Assembly (NCBI RefSeq): GCF_964204645.1
Contig: NC_134033.1
Coordinates: 9,212,231-9,276,230 of the forward strand
Reading direction: 5' to 3'
Length of the DNA stretch: 64,000 bases
Origin: Tubulanus polymorphus
Taxonomy: Eukaryota; Nemertea; Palaeonemertea; Tubulaniformes; Tubulanidae
Positions 30,316 through 38,095 of the stretch are shown here, one piece after another (position 1 is the first letter of the stretch; every line of letters starts with the position of its first letter). The notes beneath the pieces were generated by a model. It did not search any database. It had not been told where the DNA came from and saw only the letters and a list, made by a program, of their open reading frames with translations. The translations under genes and the position numbers were made by a program.

Positions 30316-31383
30316 ATGGAAGGAGGTAAAGTATATGAAAGAATCAAAGCTGATAAAGAAATCAATGATGATTTGTATTATGTAATACCTTATAAAAGAA
30401 TAAATGAATATATTGGAACATTTTTATTAAATGAATTAAATCAATACAAAGAATATTTAATTGAACGTAATAATAATATTGATATAAAAATAGAAGATAA
30501 TATTGAAACAAAAATAGAAGATAATATTGAAACAAAAATAGATAATAATATTGAAACAAAAATAGAAGATAATGTTATACCTTCTACATCGAATGATGAT
30601 AAGATTGAAACAAAAATAGAACATAATATTGAACCTAAAATAGAAAAATCAAATGTTCAACCAAAAGATAACATTAGATGTATGTATTGTGAAGAAGATT
30701 TTGATAATTATAATGATTATTTATTACACATCAAAAAAGATGAACATATTTTACAATTAGTAAAAACATATGCCAATATATATAAAGATAAATGCAAAGA
30801 GGATCAGAATTATTGTGCCTTCTGTAATGAATGTATAACAAAGGCTAATTGGGCAAAACATTATAAATTAAAAACAAAAGGTGGAAATGATTCAGCCCAT
30901 GCAATACAAGTATTTAAATCTTGGTGTGAAAAATGTAAAGAATATGTAATATATGATAAACAATTGAATCATAAATACTCAATTAAACATATTGGTACAG
31001 ATAATATAATAGAAAATCCAACAGTTATAAATCCAAAATTTAATAAAAAGAATATATCAGATTATCGGTGGTATAGAAAAACATTTATAGATTATTTCTT
31101 GAGTAATGATATAGTTACCATATTGAAAAAGTTAGATAACTTTAAACCAAATGTAACTTATGCAATGAACTTATTTGAACTTAAATATGATGATTTTAGA
31201 GAATTTTTAAATAAACATCCATCTAAAACTGAAATCGAAAATTATATTCCAAAAATATTTTCAAGAGAAACATTCAGGAAATATAAACTCGGGAATCATT
31301 TAGGACCTATACCAATGAAAATGCAAAGGGATATATATTTAGAATACAATAAGCTTAAAGAAAAATATGAAAATGAAAATTAA
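30316..31383 (+). CDS. Zinc-finger protein with IETKIEDN repeats, 355 aa
   Basis: ATG in CTATATAATAAATGG. Residues ~53-105 carry a run of imperfect copies of IETKIEDN (five or more, 24-bp DNA period). Then come a C2H2-like finger CMYCEEDFDNYNDYLLHIKK (~120), a second Cys/His cluster CAFCNECITKANWAKHYKL (~170), a third CEKCKEYV (~205), and a helical C-terminus. It is the last gene of the rightward arm. A DNA- or RNA-binding, possibly regulatory, role is an inference. No named homologue. Confidence 0.65.
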   Translation: MEGGKVYERIKADKEINDDLYYVIPYKRINEYIGTFLLNELNQYKEYLIERNNNIDIKIEDNIETKIEDNIETKIDNNIETKIEDNVIPSTSNDDKIETKIEHNIEPKIEKSNVQPKDNIRCMYCEEDFDNYNDYLLHIKKDEHILQLVKTYANIYKDKCKEDQNYCAFCNECITKANWAKHYKLKTKGGNDSAHAIQVFKSWCEKCKEYVIYDKQLNHKYSIKHIGTDNIIENPTVINPKFNKKNISDYRWYRKTFIDYFLSNDIVTILKKLDNFKPNVTYAMNLFELKYDDFREFLNKHPSKTEIENYIPKIFSRETFRKYKLGNHLGPIPMKMQRDIYLEYNKLKEKYENEN

Positions 31384-31780
31384 AAAGATTATAGAATTCA
31401 CTGTATATTGATGGATGAATGGATGAGTTGGATGAGTTGGATGAATTGGATGAGTGGAAGAGTGGATGAGTGTAATAATATATATATTTTACTTTTTAAC
31501 ACATAAATTGGAAGAATAGTATGAGTATAAATATAATATTTATATTCTTTATTAAATTTAACACAATATATATATTGTGTTAAATAATATTTAAATATAA
31601 TATAAAATTGATAAAATAACTTCAAATCAAACTCTTACTGTTTTAAAAATAAAAAACATATGTAAATTATATATTATTACACTCATCCATTCATCCACTC
31701 TTCCAATTCATCCAATTCATCCAATTCATCCACTCATCCATCAATATACAGTGAATTCTATAATATTTTGAATTAGGATT
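31384..31780. repeat. ~370-bp inverted repeat between the converging gene arms
   Basis: Left arm starts at TAGAATTCACTGTATATTGATGG (from about 31391) and continues with tandem GGATGAGTT/GGATGAATT units. Right arm mirrors it, ending CCATCAATATACAGTGAATTCTA (to about 31762). At the centre lies a perfect 28-bp palindrome TTTAACACAATATA/TATATTGTGTTAAA (31557-31584). Both gene arms end here, so the repeat could terminate transcription from both sides, or mark a recombination or replication site. Confidence 0.85.
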
Positions 31781-32392
31781 TTATTTTATAAATTTATATT
31801 CATAGGGAAATTGTAATCTCATTAATAATTTTGAACCTTTATTATTCTTTAATTTATTCATATATTCATCATGTAATTCAGTAGGTATAATTTGATTTTC
31901 TTCCAATGATTGTTGCATAGATTTTCTATCTTTGTTGTAGAATAAAACTAGAAATCTTATATTCTCTCTAAAATCTTTCACAATTGAATTATATTTCTGA
32001 TTTAAAACCCATGTTGTTATCCCAAAATGTCTACCAGAGAAAGCTAAATAACATAACTCACTTTCTCTAATTTTAGAATCATGTAAATTTGCGCAATATT
32101 CAATAATAAATAATGTATTTGATCCTTTATAAATATCTAATGCAATTTTTATACAATTATTTAAATTATCTTTCACTGTTTTAGGGTCTAATATAATAAA
32201 CTTTTTTATCTTAACTATATCTCTATTATATGTTTTATTCATTTCATATGTAGGACAGAATAATATTATATTATCAAAATGATTCTTATAAATAGTTTCT
32301 AACAAGTCTAATATGAAGTGTGTTTTACCACAATTGGTTACTCCAGTTATTAACATATTATGTGGTTCAAATATAAATAAATCTTTATTCAT
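31781..32392 (-). CDS. Virion packaging ATPase (FtsK/HerA superfamily)
   Basis: 203 codons. The start ATG overlaps the integrase stop by 8 bp. Walker A is LITGVTNCGKTHF (~13-25) and the Walker B position is TLFIIEYCAN (~93-102), followed by AFSGRHFGITTWVLNQKYNS, the usual sensor/arginine-bearing segment. In the family this enzyme translocates DNA into the capsid. The Walker B of Polinton ATPases normally ends in two acidic residues (DD before C). Here the pair is E-Y, so the catalytic acid seems altered. Fold assignment is secure; activity is doubtful. It is the last gene of the leftward arm. Confidence 0.87.
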   Translation of the reverse strand: MNKDLFIFEPHNMLITGVTNCGKTHFILDLLETIYKNHFDNIILFCPTYEMNKTYNRDIVKIKKFIILDPKTVKDNLNNCIKIALDIYKGSNTLFIIEYCANLHDSKIRESELCYLAFSGRHFGITTWVLNQKYNSIVKDFRENIRFLVLFYNKDRKSMQQSLEENQIIPTELHDEYMNKLKNNKGSKLLMRLQFPYEYKFIK

Positions 32393-33059
32393 TTATTCTT
32401 TTAATTTTACTAGATAAAATCCATTCATTAAATTTATCATCATATCCTTTATATTTCACCAAAGAATACTTTTTTCCTTTAAGAGTTTTTGTTTTCAATA
32501 CCTTTTCTATTTTGTATTCTATTTCATCTGGATTTGGTACTAATGATAATTCTTGTTCATAAAAATAACCTAATATTTCTTCATCTTTTAAATCAAACAA
32601 TTTATAAACAAATGGTTTAGTTAATATTATCTTTTTAATTTTAAATATTTCTTCAGTAAAATTAGGGGTATAACCTTTATAAAATGTTTTTCGATATTTA
32701 GAAATTCTAACATGTCGTCCTATTTTAAATTTAGGTTCTCCAAAATCATGTGTAACAAATGCTCCATATAAATTATTCCAAACTATTTCTGAATTTTCTT
32801 CTTGTCTAGCTTGTATAGGTTTCATATTTATAGAATTATGTTTAGAATTATTATAACCTTTCACTAAATCATCTAACACATCGATATATTTATATGTTTC
32901 ATTAGCGGTGAAATATTTCCACATTCTAGTTTTCAATGTTTTATTAAATCTTTCTATAACAGATGCTTTTTTATCTGAATGTGTTGAAAAATATTCTACA
33001 TCGTTATCAGTTAATAGTTTTTTTAAAATGTTTGTTATAAAATTCTTTACCTTCATCAA
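32385..33059 (-). CDS. int: Polinton integrase, catalytic C-part with chromodomain (frame-shifted continuation)
   Basis: Continues the integrase after a +1 frame change at an A7 run (T7 at 33018-33024 on the plus strand). The nominal ATG at 33059 is internal to the overlap, so the true continuation begins near 33024. It holds the DDE glutamate in SVIERFNKTLKTRMW, a basic C-terminal region (GRHVRISKYRKTFYKGY), and a chromodomain (EYKIEKVLKTKTLKGKKYSL then VKYKGYDDKFNEWI) that may guide insertion to modified chromatin. Ends RINE-stop within AAATGAATAA, which also holds the ATPase start. Confidence 0.88.
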   Translation of the reverse strand: MMKVKNFITNILKKLLTDNDVEYFSTHSDKKASVIERFNKTLKTRMWKYFTANETYKYIDVLDDLVKGYNNSKHNSINMKPIQARQEENSEIVWNNLYGAFVTHDFGEPKFKIGRHVRISKYRKTFYKGYTPNFTEEIFKIKKIILTKPFVYKLFDLKDEEILGYFYEQELSLVPNPDEIEYKIEKVLKTKTLKGKKYSLVKYKGYDDKFNEWILSSKIKRINE

Positions 33060-33474
33060 ATTGTATTTTATCTGGGATAGCTTCTTTAAATATTAATTTG
33101 AAAGAATTTGTAACTTCTATTCTAGTTTTATTTTTAATCGGGATACTCCATGCGTATCTACTGAATATATCTATAACATTTAGTATCCAAAAATATCCTT
33201 TGTTATATTCTTCTAAGTTTTTCATATCAATTAAATCAGCTTGCCATTGTTGGTCAATATATGAAACCATTACTTTTCTTGTTAAATATTTTTTATCCAT
33301 CTTTTTATGAATTTGATATGTGGGTTGATTTTGTAACCATGATTTTAATTCACTATATTTTATATTGCTATTATCAGATTTAATTTTATCCCATAATTCC
33401 GAAACACTTGAATATGAAACTTCACTTTCTGGGTTATAATATAAATCTCTTAAATATTGTTCTTTTTTCATCAT
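33007..33474 (-). CDS. int: Polinton integrase, N-part with first two catalytic aspartates
   Basis: 155 codons from ATGATG at 33474. N-terminal helical region, then WQADLIDMKNLEEYN (first D) and a SRYAWSIPIKNKTR strand pair; second catalytic D in KIQFDEGKEFYN. The frame then reaches A7 and terminates within eight codons, while the neighbouring frame carries on with the glutamate motif. This retroviral/Polinton-type DDE integrase produces the 6-bp duplication seen at the ends. Its start lacks the TAAATG box seen elsewhere; it begins 3 bp after the upstream gene's stop. Confidence 0.88.
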   Translation of the reverse strand: MMKKEQYLRDLYYNPESEVSYSSVSELWDKIKSDNSNIKYSELKSWLQNQPTYQIHKKMDKKYLTRKVMVSYIDQQWQADLIDMKNLEEYNKGYFWILNVIDIFSRYAWSIPIKNKTRIEVTNSFKLIFKEAIPDKIQFDEGKEFYNKHFKKTIN

Positions 33475-33477
33475 ATT

Positions 33478-33846
33478 TTAATCCATTAATAATATTTTAG
33501 ATTTATTTTCATTTGATTTATTTTCTGGTGGTTTATTGTCTGTACATGGGTAACGAAGTTTCCGTTCATCATTATCATTATCACTTTCATTATTATTAAA
33601 TTTATATTTATATATTACACCAGAGAATATAATTACTGTGATTAATCCAATTGTAATATATAATTTATTATTACTTCCAGCATTATAAGAATTAGATGGA
33701 TTATTATTTGAATTAATACCAGATTCATTTATATCAGTTAATTTCTTTTTCTTAGCTTTTTTTAATTCTGAAGATCTTTTACCTAATTCTCTTGCCCATT
33801 TAATTTGTTTCTCGGATCTAGCCTTTTTCTTAACTCCATCACTCAT
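33478..33846 (-). CDS. Basic single-pass membrane protein, 122 aa
   Basis: Starts with ATGAGTGATGG overlapping the previous gene's stop by 8 bp. A strongly basic N-terminus (KKKARSEKQIKWARELGKRS then KKAKKKK) is followed by a spacer, one hydrophobic helix (~63-80, LYITIGLITVIIFSGVIY) and an acidic tail. The EKQIKWARELGKRS motif recurs in Polinton proteins as I recall them. Basic segment plus anchor suggests a DNA-associated virion protein; unproven. Confidence 0.62.
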   Translation of the reverse strand: MSDGVKKKARSEKQIKWARELGKRSSELKKAKKKKLTDINESGINSNNNPSNSYNAGSNNKLYITIGLITVIIFSGVIYKYKFNNNESDNDNDERKLRYPCTDNKPPENKSNENKSKILLMD

Positions 33847-34441
33847 TTATTTTAGTTAATTTTTGTTCTGATTCATTTTCTGTTTCGACGTTTGGTTGTA
33901 GTACATCTGTTTCGTTCTTACCTGATTTATATTCCATAGGTTTGATATTCGAAAATGTTATAACTCCAGTAGAAATTAATGTCATAACCGATCCTAATTG
34001 AAATGAAGCATATCCAACCCATTTTTGTAATTCAGTCATAACTAAATAGTCATTTTTCAAATCATTATGTAATTTATTTTCATCATCAATTGGTATTAAC
34101 TGGTTACATAATTTTGAATAACATTTGACAATACCATTAGAAATAGAATCATTTATTCTAGCTAATCTTGACTCTTCATAAATCTTAAAATATTTGATTA
34201 CTTTATCTGGTTTCATAGCATCTAGTTCTTGAAAAGTAATGATTCTATTTAAAAACTCCTTAGATTTCCCGCCAGCAATTAATAATTCAAGATGATGCTT
34301 ACAATATAAATAGTATTCATAATCTATATTGTTATTAACTTGAATAGAATTAGAAACAACTGTATCTTTATTATCACTAATACCCAAATCATCTAATGTT
34401 TTTTCAATATCAATACTATTCTTATTAGATTTCTTTGACAT
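33839..34441 (-). CDS. Conserved Polinton accessory protein, 200 aa
   Basis: ATG in CTAATATAAATGTC. Mostly helical: an acidic leader, IDYEYYLYCKHHLELLIAGG, then a region with FQELDAMKPDKVIKYFKIYE and RLARINDSISNGIVKCYSKL, and one hydrophobic segment (ASFQLGSVMTLISTGVITF, ~144-162). Ends LTKINE-stop in AAATGAGTGA, in which the next gene starts. I recall this type as a recurrent Polinton protein without assigned function. Confidence 0.62.
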   Translation of the reverse strand: MSKKSNKNSIDIEKTLDDLGISDNKDTVVSNSIQVNNNIDYEYYLYCKHHLELLIAGGKSKEFLNRIITFQELDAMKPDKVIKYFKIYEESRLARINDSISNGIVKCYSKLCNQLIPIDDENKLHNDLKNDYLVMTELQKWVGYASFQLGSVMTLISTGVITFSNIKPMEYKSGKNETDVLQPNVETENESEQKLTKINE

Positions 34442-34743
34442 TTATATTAGAGAAATTTAATAAGAATAGTATTATAAGTATTCTTCAAATGATGCTAGAT
34501 AGTTAAAGTTAAAGAACTCTAGTATTGACTACTGATACTAGCTATTTGAATTTAAAGAATTTCTATTCGGATCTATTCAAAATATAAAGTATTCTCTTTT
34601 TGAAAAAAAATTTTAAAAATATAATAGAATTCACTAGCAGTTGAAGTTATTGTTTTTTTATTATATTTTATTTAAATTAGGATTTAATATCTCACTACTA
34701 TTGTCTATCTATTAGGAGCAGTAACTATAACTGTCCAGATAAG
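34442..34743. other. Non-coding gap between HNH gene and 200-aa gene
   Basis: About 300 bp, A/T-rich, no frame or repeat of note. It contains the promoter-proximal CTAATATAAATG box of the 200-aa gene at its left edge. Confidence 0.5.
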
Positions 34744-35421
34744 TCATTTCGGATCCTTGATATCAAATTCCTCAACGTATCGTTCATTATTTGGATTATT
34801 GTTCCATTGATCAATAAATTTCTTTGCTTTTGTTAACTGTTCTAAATATAACTGTAAATCTAGTTTATTAGATTTGATTTGATTTTCTTTCTTTTCTAAA
34901 GGTCTTAAATTTTTCCAACCCCAAATAAGTTTTTTATTGTATTCATCATTCATGTTAAATTTAGATATTGGTAACACGTGATCAATATGGTAATAATCCC
35001 CATAATTATCTATATTCATTTTATCATCGAATTGATATATAATCCATGATTTTAGAAATTCATCTGAACAAGCCAATAAATTAGATAATGTTTCTGAATG
35101 TGTTTCTTTGTTGAATAATTGTGTTAATCTAGACCGTAAACATTGTTTCAATCTAAAATTAAGATCTGTTTGATATCTTTCTCTCATATATTCTGTCATA
35201 TAATCATTGTAATGTTCTATATTATCTTCTCGATATTGTTTGGTATATAGTTTAATGCAAGTTTTACAGTAATATTGAAAACCATCTTTGCTAATCTTAC
35301 GCTTACTAAATTCTGTTAAAGCTAATTTATCTAATTCACATTTAGAACACTTTTTGTAATATATATTTATAACACCAGTGTTATTTGTAATATTGATAGT
35401 TTGTGGTTGTTCTGGTTCCAT
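34744..35421 (-). CDS. HNH endonuclease-like protein, 225 aa
   Basis: ATG in CGTATAATAAATGG after a T7 tract (minus strand). An N-terminal four-cysteine site (CSKCELDKLALTEF...YCKTCIKLY, ~25-58) is followed by a helical linker and the HNH core YYHIDHVLPISKFN (~143-156) and NLRPLEKKENQIKSNK (~172-187). This is the classic cysteine-cluster plus HNH layout of phage and NCLDV-type nucleases. It is not part of the core Polinton set, so it is probably an acquired homing-type or defence/repair nuclease. A fragment of its C-terminus is duplicated at 36567-36730. Confidence 0.85.
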   Translation of the reverse strand: MEPEQPQTINITNNTGVINIYYKKCSKCELDKLALTEFSKRKISKDGFQYYCKTCIKLYTKQYREDNIEHYNDYMTEYMRERYQTDLNFRLKQCLRSRLTQLFNKETHSETLSNLLACSDEFLKSWIIYQFDDKMNIDNYGDYYHIDHVLPISKFNMNDEYNKKLIWGWKNLRPLEKKENQIKSNKLDLQLYLEQLTKAKKFIDQWNNNPNNERYVEEFDIKDPK

Positions 35422-36566
35422 TTATTATACGTATTTTTTTACTAAATTGGTTAATATTTTATAATCCTCTTCCATTTCTTCGACCAACGTCATCCTTTTT
35501 CATTCTTCGTTGCTTTTGATAAGTTGTTTCAATTCCTTGATATCTAAATAATACCACTGGGCAAAAACCCAGTTTTTTGCTTAATGCGCATGCGTTAATC
35601 ATAATTATATATTCATTCTATAAATTCTGTAAAATAGAAACAACACATGCGTTACATGCGTCACATGCGGCCATTTATGGCCGGTTTTGATCAATGCGCA
35701 TGCGCTAATCATAATTATAAATTCATTCTATAAATTCTGTAAAATAGAAACAACTGAACATAGAAAATTCAAACGCATTCATGTCCCTCGTCACATGCGT
35801 TACATGTGTCAGTCACATGCGGCCATTTATGGCCGGTTTTGCTTAATGCGCATGCGTTAAACATAATAGAAACGACTGAACATAAAAATTCACAAATCAG
35901 ATTTACACAATACATTATACAAGTTGTTCAGTCATTTCTTCTAATACATCATTTGATTTCTATAAATACAATTTATAATTACAAACATTTTTTCAATTGC
36001 TGGTAAATATTTAACTACATCAACAAATGTTAAACTTAATCATTGGAGTCTTAATGTTTTTGAAATTCTTATATAGTTTCTTCGTTGATCTTTTGGTGTT
36101 TCTTGTGTTAATTTCTATTGGTTCGATATCCATTGCTGTTGATTCCTCAGGCAGAAAGAGTATCTTGAGTTTCTCTATCGCTTCTTGATGTGTATGACTT
36201 TTTATTAATCTAAAAGATATTAGCGGTAACTCTAACTATCTAAAAGATATACTAAATACGCTTAAATATATCTAAAGGTTTCATATTTAATAGCCCTAAT
36301 AACTACAACAAACAGTACTTACATTTAGATTTATAATTGTATACTATAAACTCCTTATTTCGTTTCGAAAGATAGAATATCCTGAGCACAATATTACAGC
36401 GTATATCCATTTCCGGGGTGATTTCTAGAATGAACACGTCGTTGATTATGCCACGTCATCTAGTTCCGGCGCGCCTTTTCTAGAATATTCTACACGTTTC
36501 TGATTATGACGTGTCATAATGTCTCGTCGTTATAGTAACAACTGTAACAGCTGTGAATTTATAGAT
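35422..36566. repeat. Non-coding end region with GCGCATGCG and GGCCATTTATGGCC repeats
   Basis: From about 35575 to 35890 three imperfect units share AATGCGCATGCG (35583, 35694, 35845), TCACATGCGGCCATTTATGGCCGG (two copies) and CATTCTATAAATTCTGTAAA (two copies). CpG and palindromic motifs stand out in an otherwise A/T-rich element. The rest, to 36566, shows no gene. It may be regulatory, or remnant sequence picked up with the duplicated end. Confidence 0.7.
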
Positions 36567-36839
36567 TTATTCTATAGCTCTGTACATTGAATGTATATAG
36601 GCTAAAATAGAATCATTTTCTAGTATAAACATCGTATCCTCAACGTATTGTTCATTATTTGGATCAGTGTTCCATAATTCAATAAATTTCTTTCCTTTTG
36701 TTAACTGTTCTGAATATAACTGTAAATATTCTAGTTTCAATTTATTCTCTAAATGTGTTTTAGTTTTATTGTGTCTTGCTTTTTGGGATTTATCTATATC
36801 GATATTACATGTTGGGCAGTAGTACTTATTTGCTTCCAT
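36567..36839 (-). pseudogene. Chimeric fragment: PolB N-terminal zinc finger fused to HNH C-terminus
   Basis: On the minus strand, ATG 36839 starts the same ~38 codons as PolB (CPTCNIDIDKSQKARHNKTKTH). At about 36726, where the terminal repeat ends, it passes directly into LQLYSEQLTKGKKFIELWNT followed by DPNNEQYVED, an evident copy of the HNH gene's last ~35 residues (LQLYLEQLTKAKKFIDQWNN followed by NPNNERYVEE). It ends after ~20 unrelated codons. It has the same ATTAAAATGG start box as PolB, so it may be transcribed. Most likely a by-product of how the terminal repeat was copied, not a designed gene. Confidence 0.8.
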
Positions 36840-37187
36840 TTTAATACTATATTTTTTATTAAAATTGATTTTAGAAGTTCAATGATTTAAATGTTATTCA
36901 TATATATGAATATTTTAAGAGTAATAGGGATAATAGGCTTTCAAGCTAAAGGTTGAACGGGTGGGTGAGTAAAAAATGAAAAACATAAAAATAATTACAA
37001 TTTCTACTTGAATTAGGAGTGAAACTCATAAAAATGAAAAATAAATTCGAGCGTGTGAGAATTTATTTTTCATTTTTATGAGTTTCGCGAGTAATTCAAG
37101 TAGAAATTGTTATTATTTTTATGTTTTTCATTTTTTACGAGCTCGACCGTTCGACCTTTGGCTTGAAAGCCTATTATCCCTATTACT
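36726..37187 (-). repeat. Polinton right terminal inverted repeat (462 bp)
   Basis: Reverse complement of 18880-19341, including the PolB start. Its outer 268 bp (36920-37187) is the right fold-back palindrome, in the same inside-outside orientation as the left one. Ends CCTATTACT at 37187. Confidence 0.9.
36920..37187. repeat. 268-bp fold-back palindrome at the right terminus
   Basis: Mirror of 18880-19147: AGTAATAGGG at 36920 to CCTATTACT at 37187, with a central loop region CGAGCGTGTGAG. Confidence 0.9.
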
Positions 37188-37262
37188 ATGGTCGACTATC
37201 AGGTTTCTGACTGCCGATTGCCGATTGCCGACCCGAGAAATGGTCGACAATCAGGTTTCGGG
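37188..37262 (+). repeat. 45-bp satellite and target duplication, right flank of the Polinton
   Basis: Begins with the duplicated ATGGTC (37188-37193) and continues with GACTATCAGGTTTCTGACTGCCGATTG-type units, about one and a half copies of the satellite found left of the element, in the same orientation as the left flank. This shows the element sits inside the satellite. Confidence 0.88.
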
Positions 37263-37766
37263 CGGCAATTTGAAACCGAACCACTCCCCTCGTTTAAGAA
37301 AACCCTGCACGATGAAACTATTTTGACCTATTCTGGAATTGAACTGACTAGTCTAAAGCTGCATATGAAATACTGTATGAAATTGTTATTAACGGTTTAG
37401 AATACTCTAATAATAGAATACACAATATTTATATACATTATTTACAAATTTACATTATTCCTAATAAAATATCGCTCTATTCAAAATCTAATTCGTTTCT
37501 TTTTAGTAGCGTAGTGTTACACTGTCTAAATATCCTGTCTTTAAAAATAAAGACAAACGTACGACTGAGGTACGACGATACGTCTTTTACTACCGCGTAT
37601 AACTAAGGGACTAAGATCTTAATAAATATATCAGCAGAGCAAGCTGTCGATCACGATTATCGTAAAAACGATATAAGGAGACGGCTATATCTAACTGAAT
37701 AAATATTATCGTAGAATTGATTACAGCCAACCAACTACGTGAATGGTCGGTCAGCCCGGCCAAAGA
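37263..37766. other. Non-coding stretch
   Basis: A/T-rich, no gene or repeat supported. Confidence 0.5.
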
Positions 37767-38095
37767 CCATCCTCGCTTGCCAGGGGTGTCGGTATCACTC
37801 CCGAACCCGCTTCCACCAGCGCCCTGGCCTCACGACGCGTGATTTCATTACTGGCGCTGTTGCGCATGACGTCATATATCGATTTGCGAAATACTTCCTT
37901 GTTCGGTAAAACGTTCGCTGATTGGTCCATTTAAAGGCAAAACCAACAGAAGTCTACTGTCGTTTGTTACAAGCGCTGTGATTGGTACGACCGGATTCCG
38001 GTCGGCTAGTAACGACTCCAACGACTCGTGAGGTCAAGGAGTTCGGGGAACAGCTTTAGCGTAGTGGGTTCGAATCCCTTGACGGGTGAAGATGG
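37767..38095 (+). mobile_element. tRNA-derived SINE, copy A
   Basis: About 330 bp, matched over its length by 53230-53537 (inverted) and over its last ~90 bp by 62866-62955. It contains a tRNA-type B box GGTTCGAATCC at 38067-38077, preceded by AGCTTTAGCGTAGTG, so the RNA polymerase III promoter part is at the 3' side of the shared block. Body shared with copy B: CATGACGTCATATATCGATT and TTACAAGCGCTGTGATTGGT. No coding capacity. Confidence 0.75.

Larger units (their letters stand above)
18880..37187. mobile_element. Complete Polinton/Maverick (adintovirus-like) element, 18,308 bp
   Basis: Defined by inverted termini AGTAATAGGGATAATAGG / CCTATTATCCCTATTACT, ~462-bp terminal inverted repeats, a perfect 6-bp target duplication, and a gene set of protein-primed PolB, retroviral-type integrase, packaging ATPase, major and minor capsid. 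Base composition is far more A/T-rich than the flanking DNA. Eleven genes run rightward from 19228 to 31383 and five leftward from 35421 to 31781, meeting at a central inverted repeat. Three genes carry single frame changes, so the copy is either just inactivated or affected by sequence errors. The near-intact frames suggest recent activity. Confidence 0.95.

Noticed and set aside
30362-30559. Minus-strand 65-codon frame (FQYYYLFLFQYY repeats)
   Set aside because: Antisense shadow of the IETKIEDN repeat in the zinc-finger gene.
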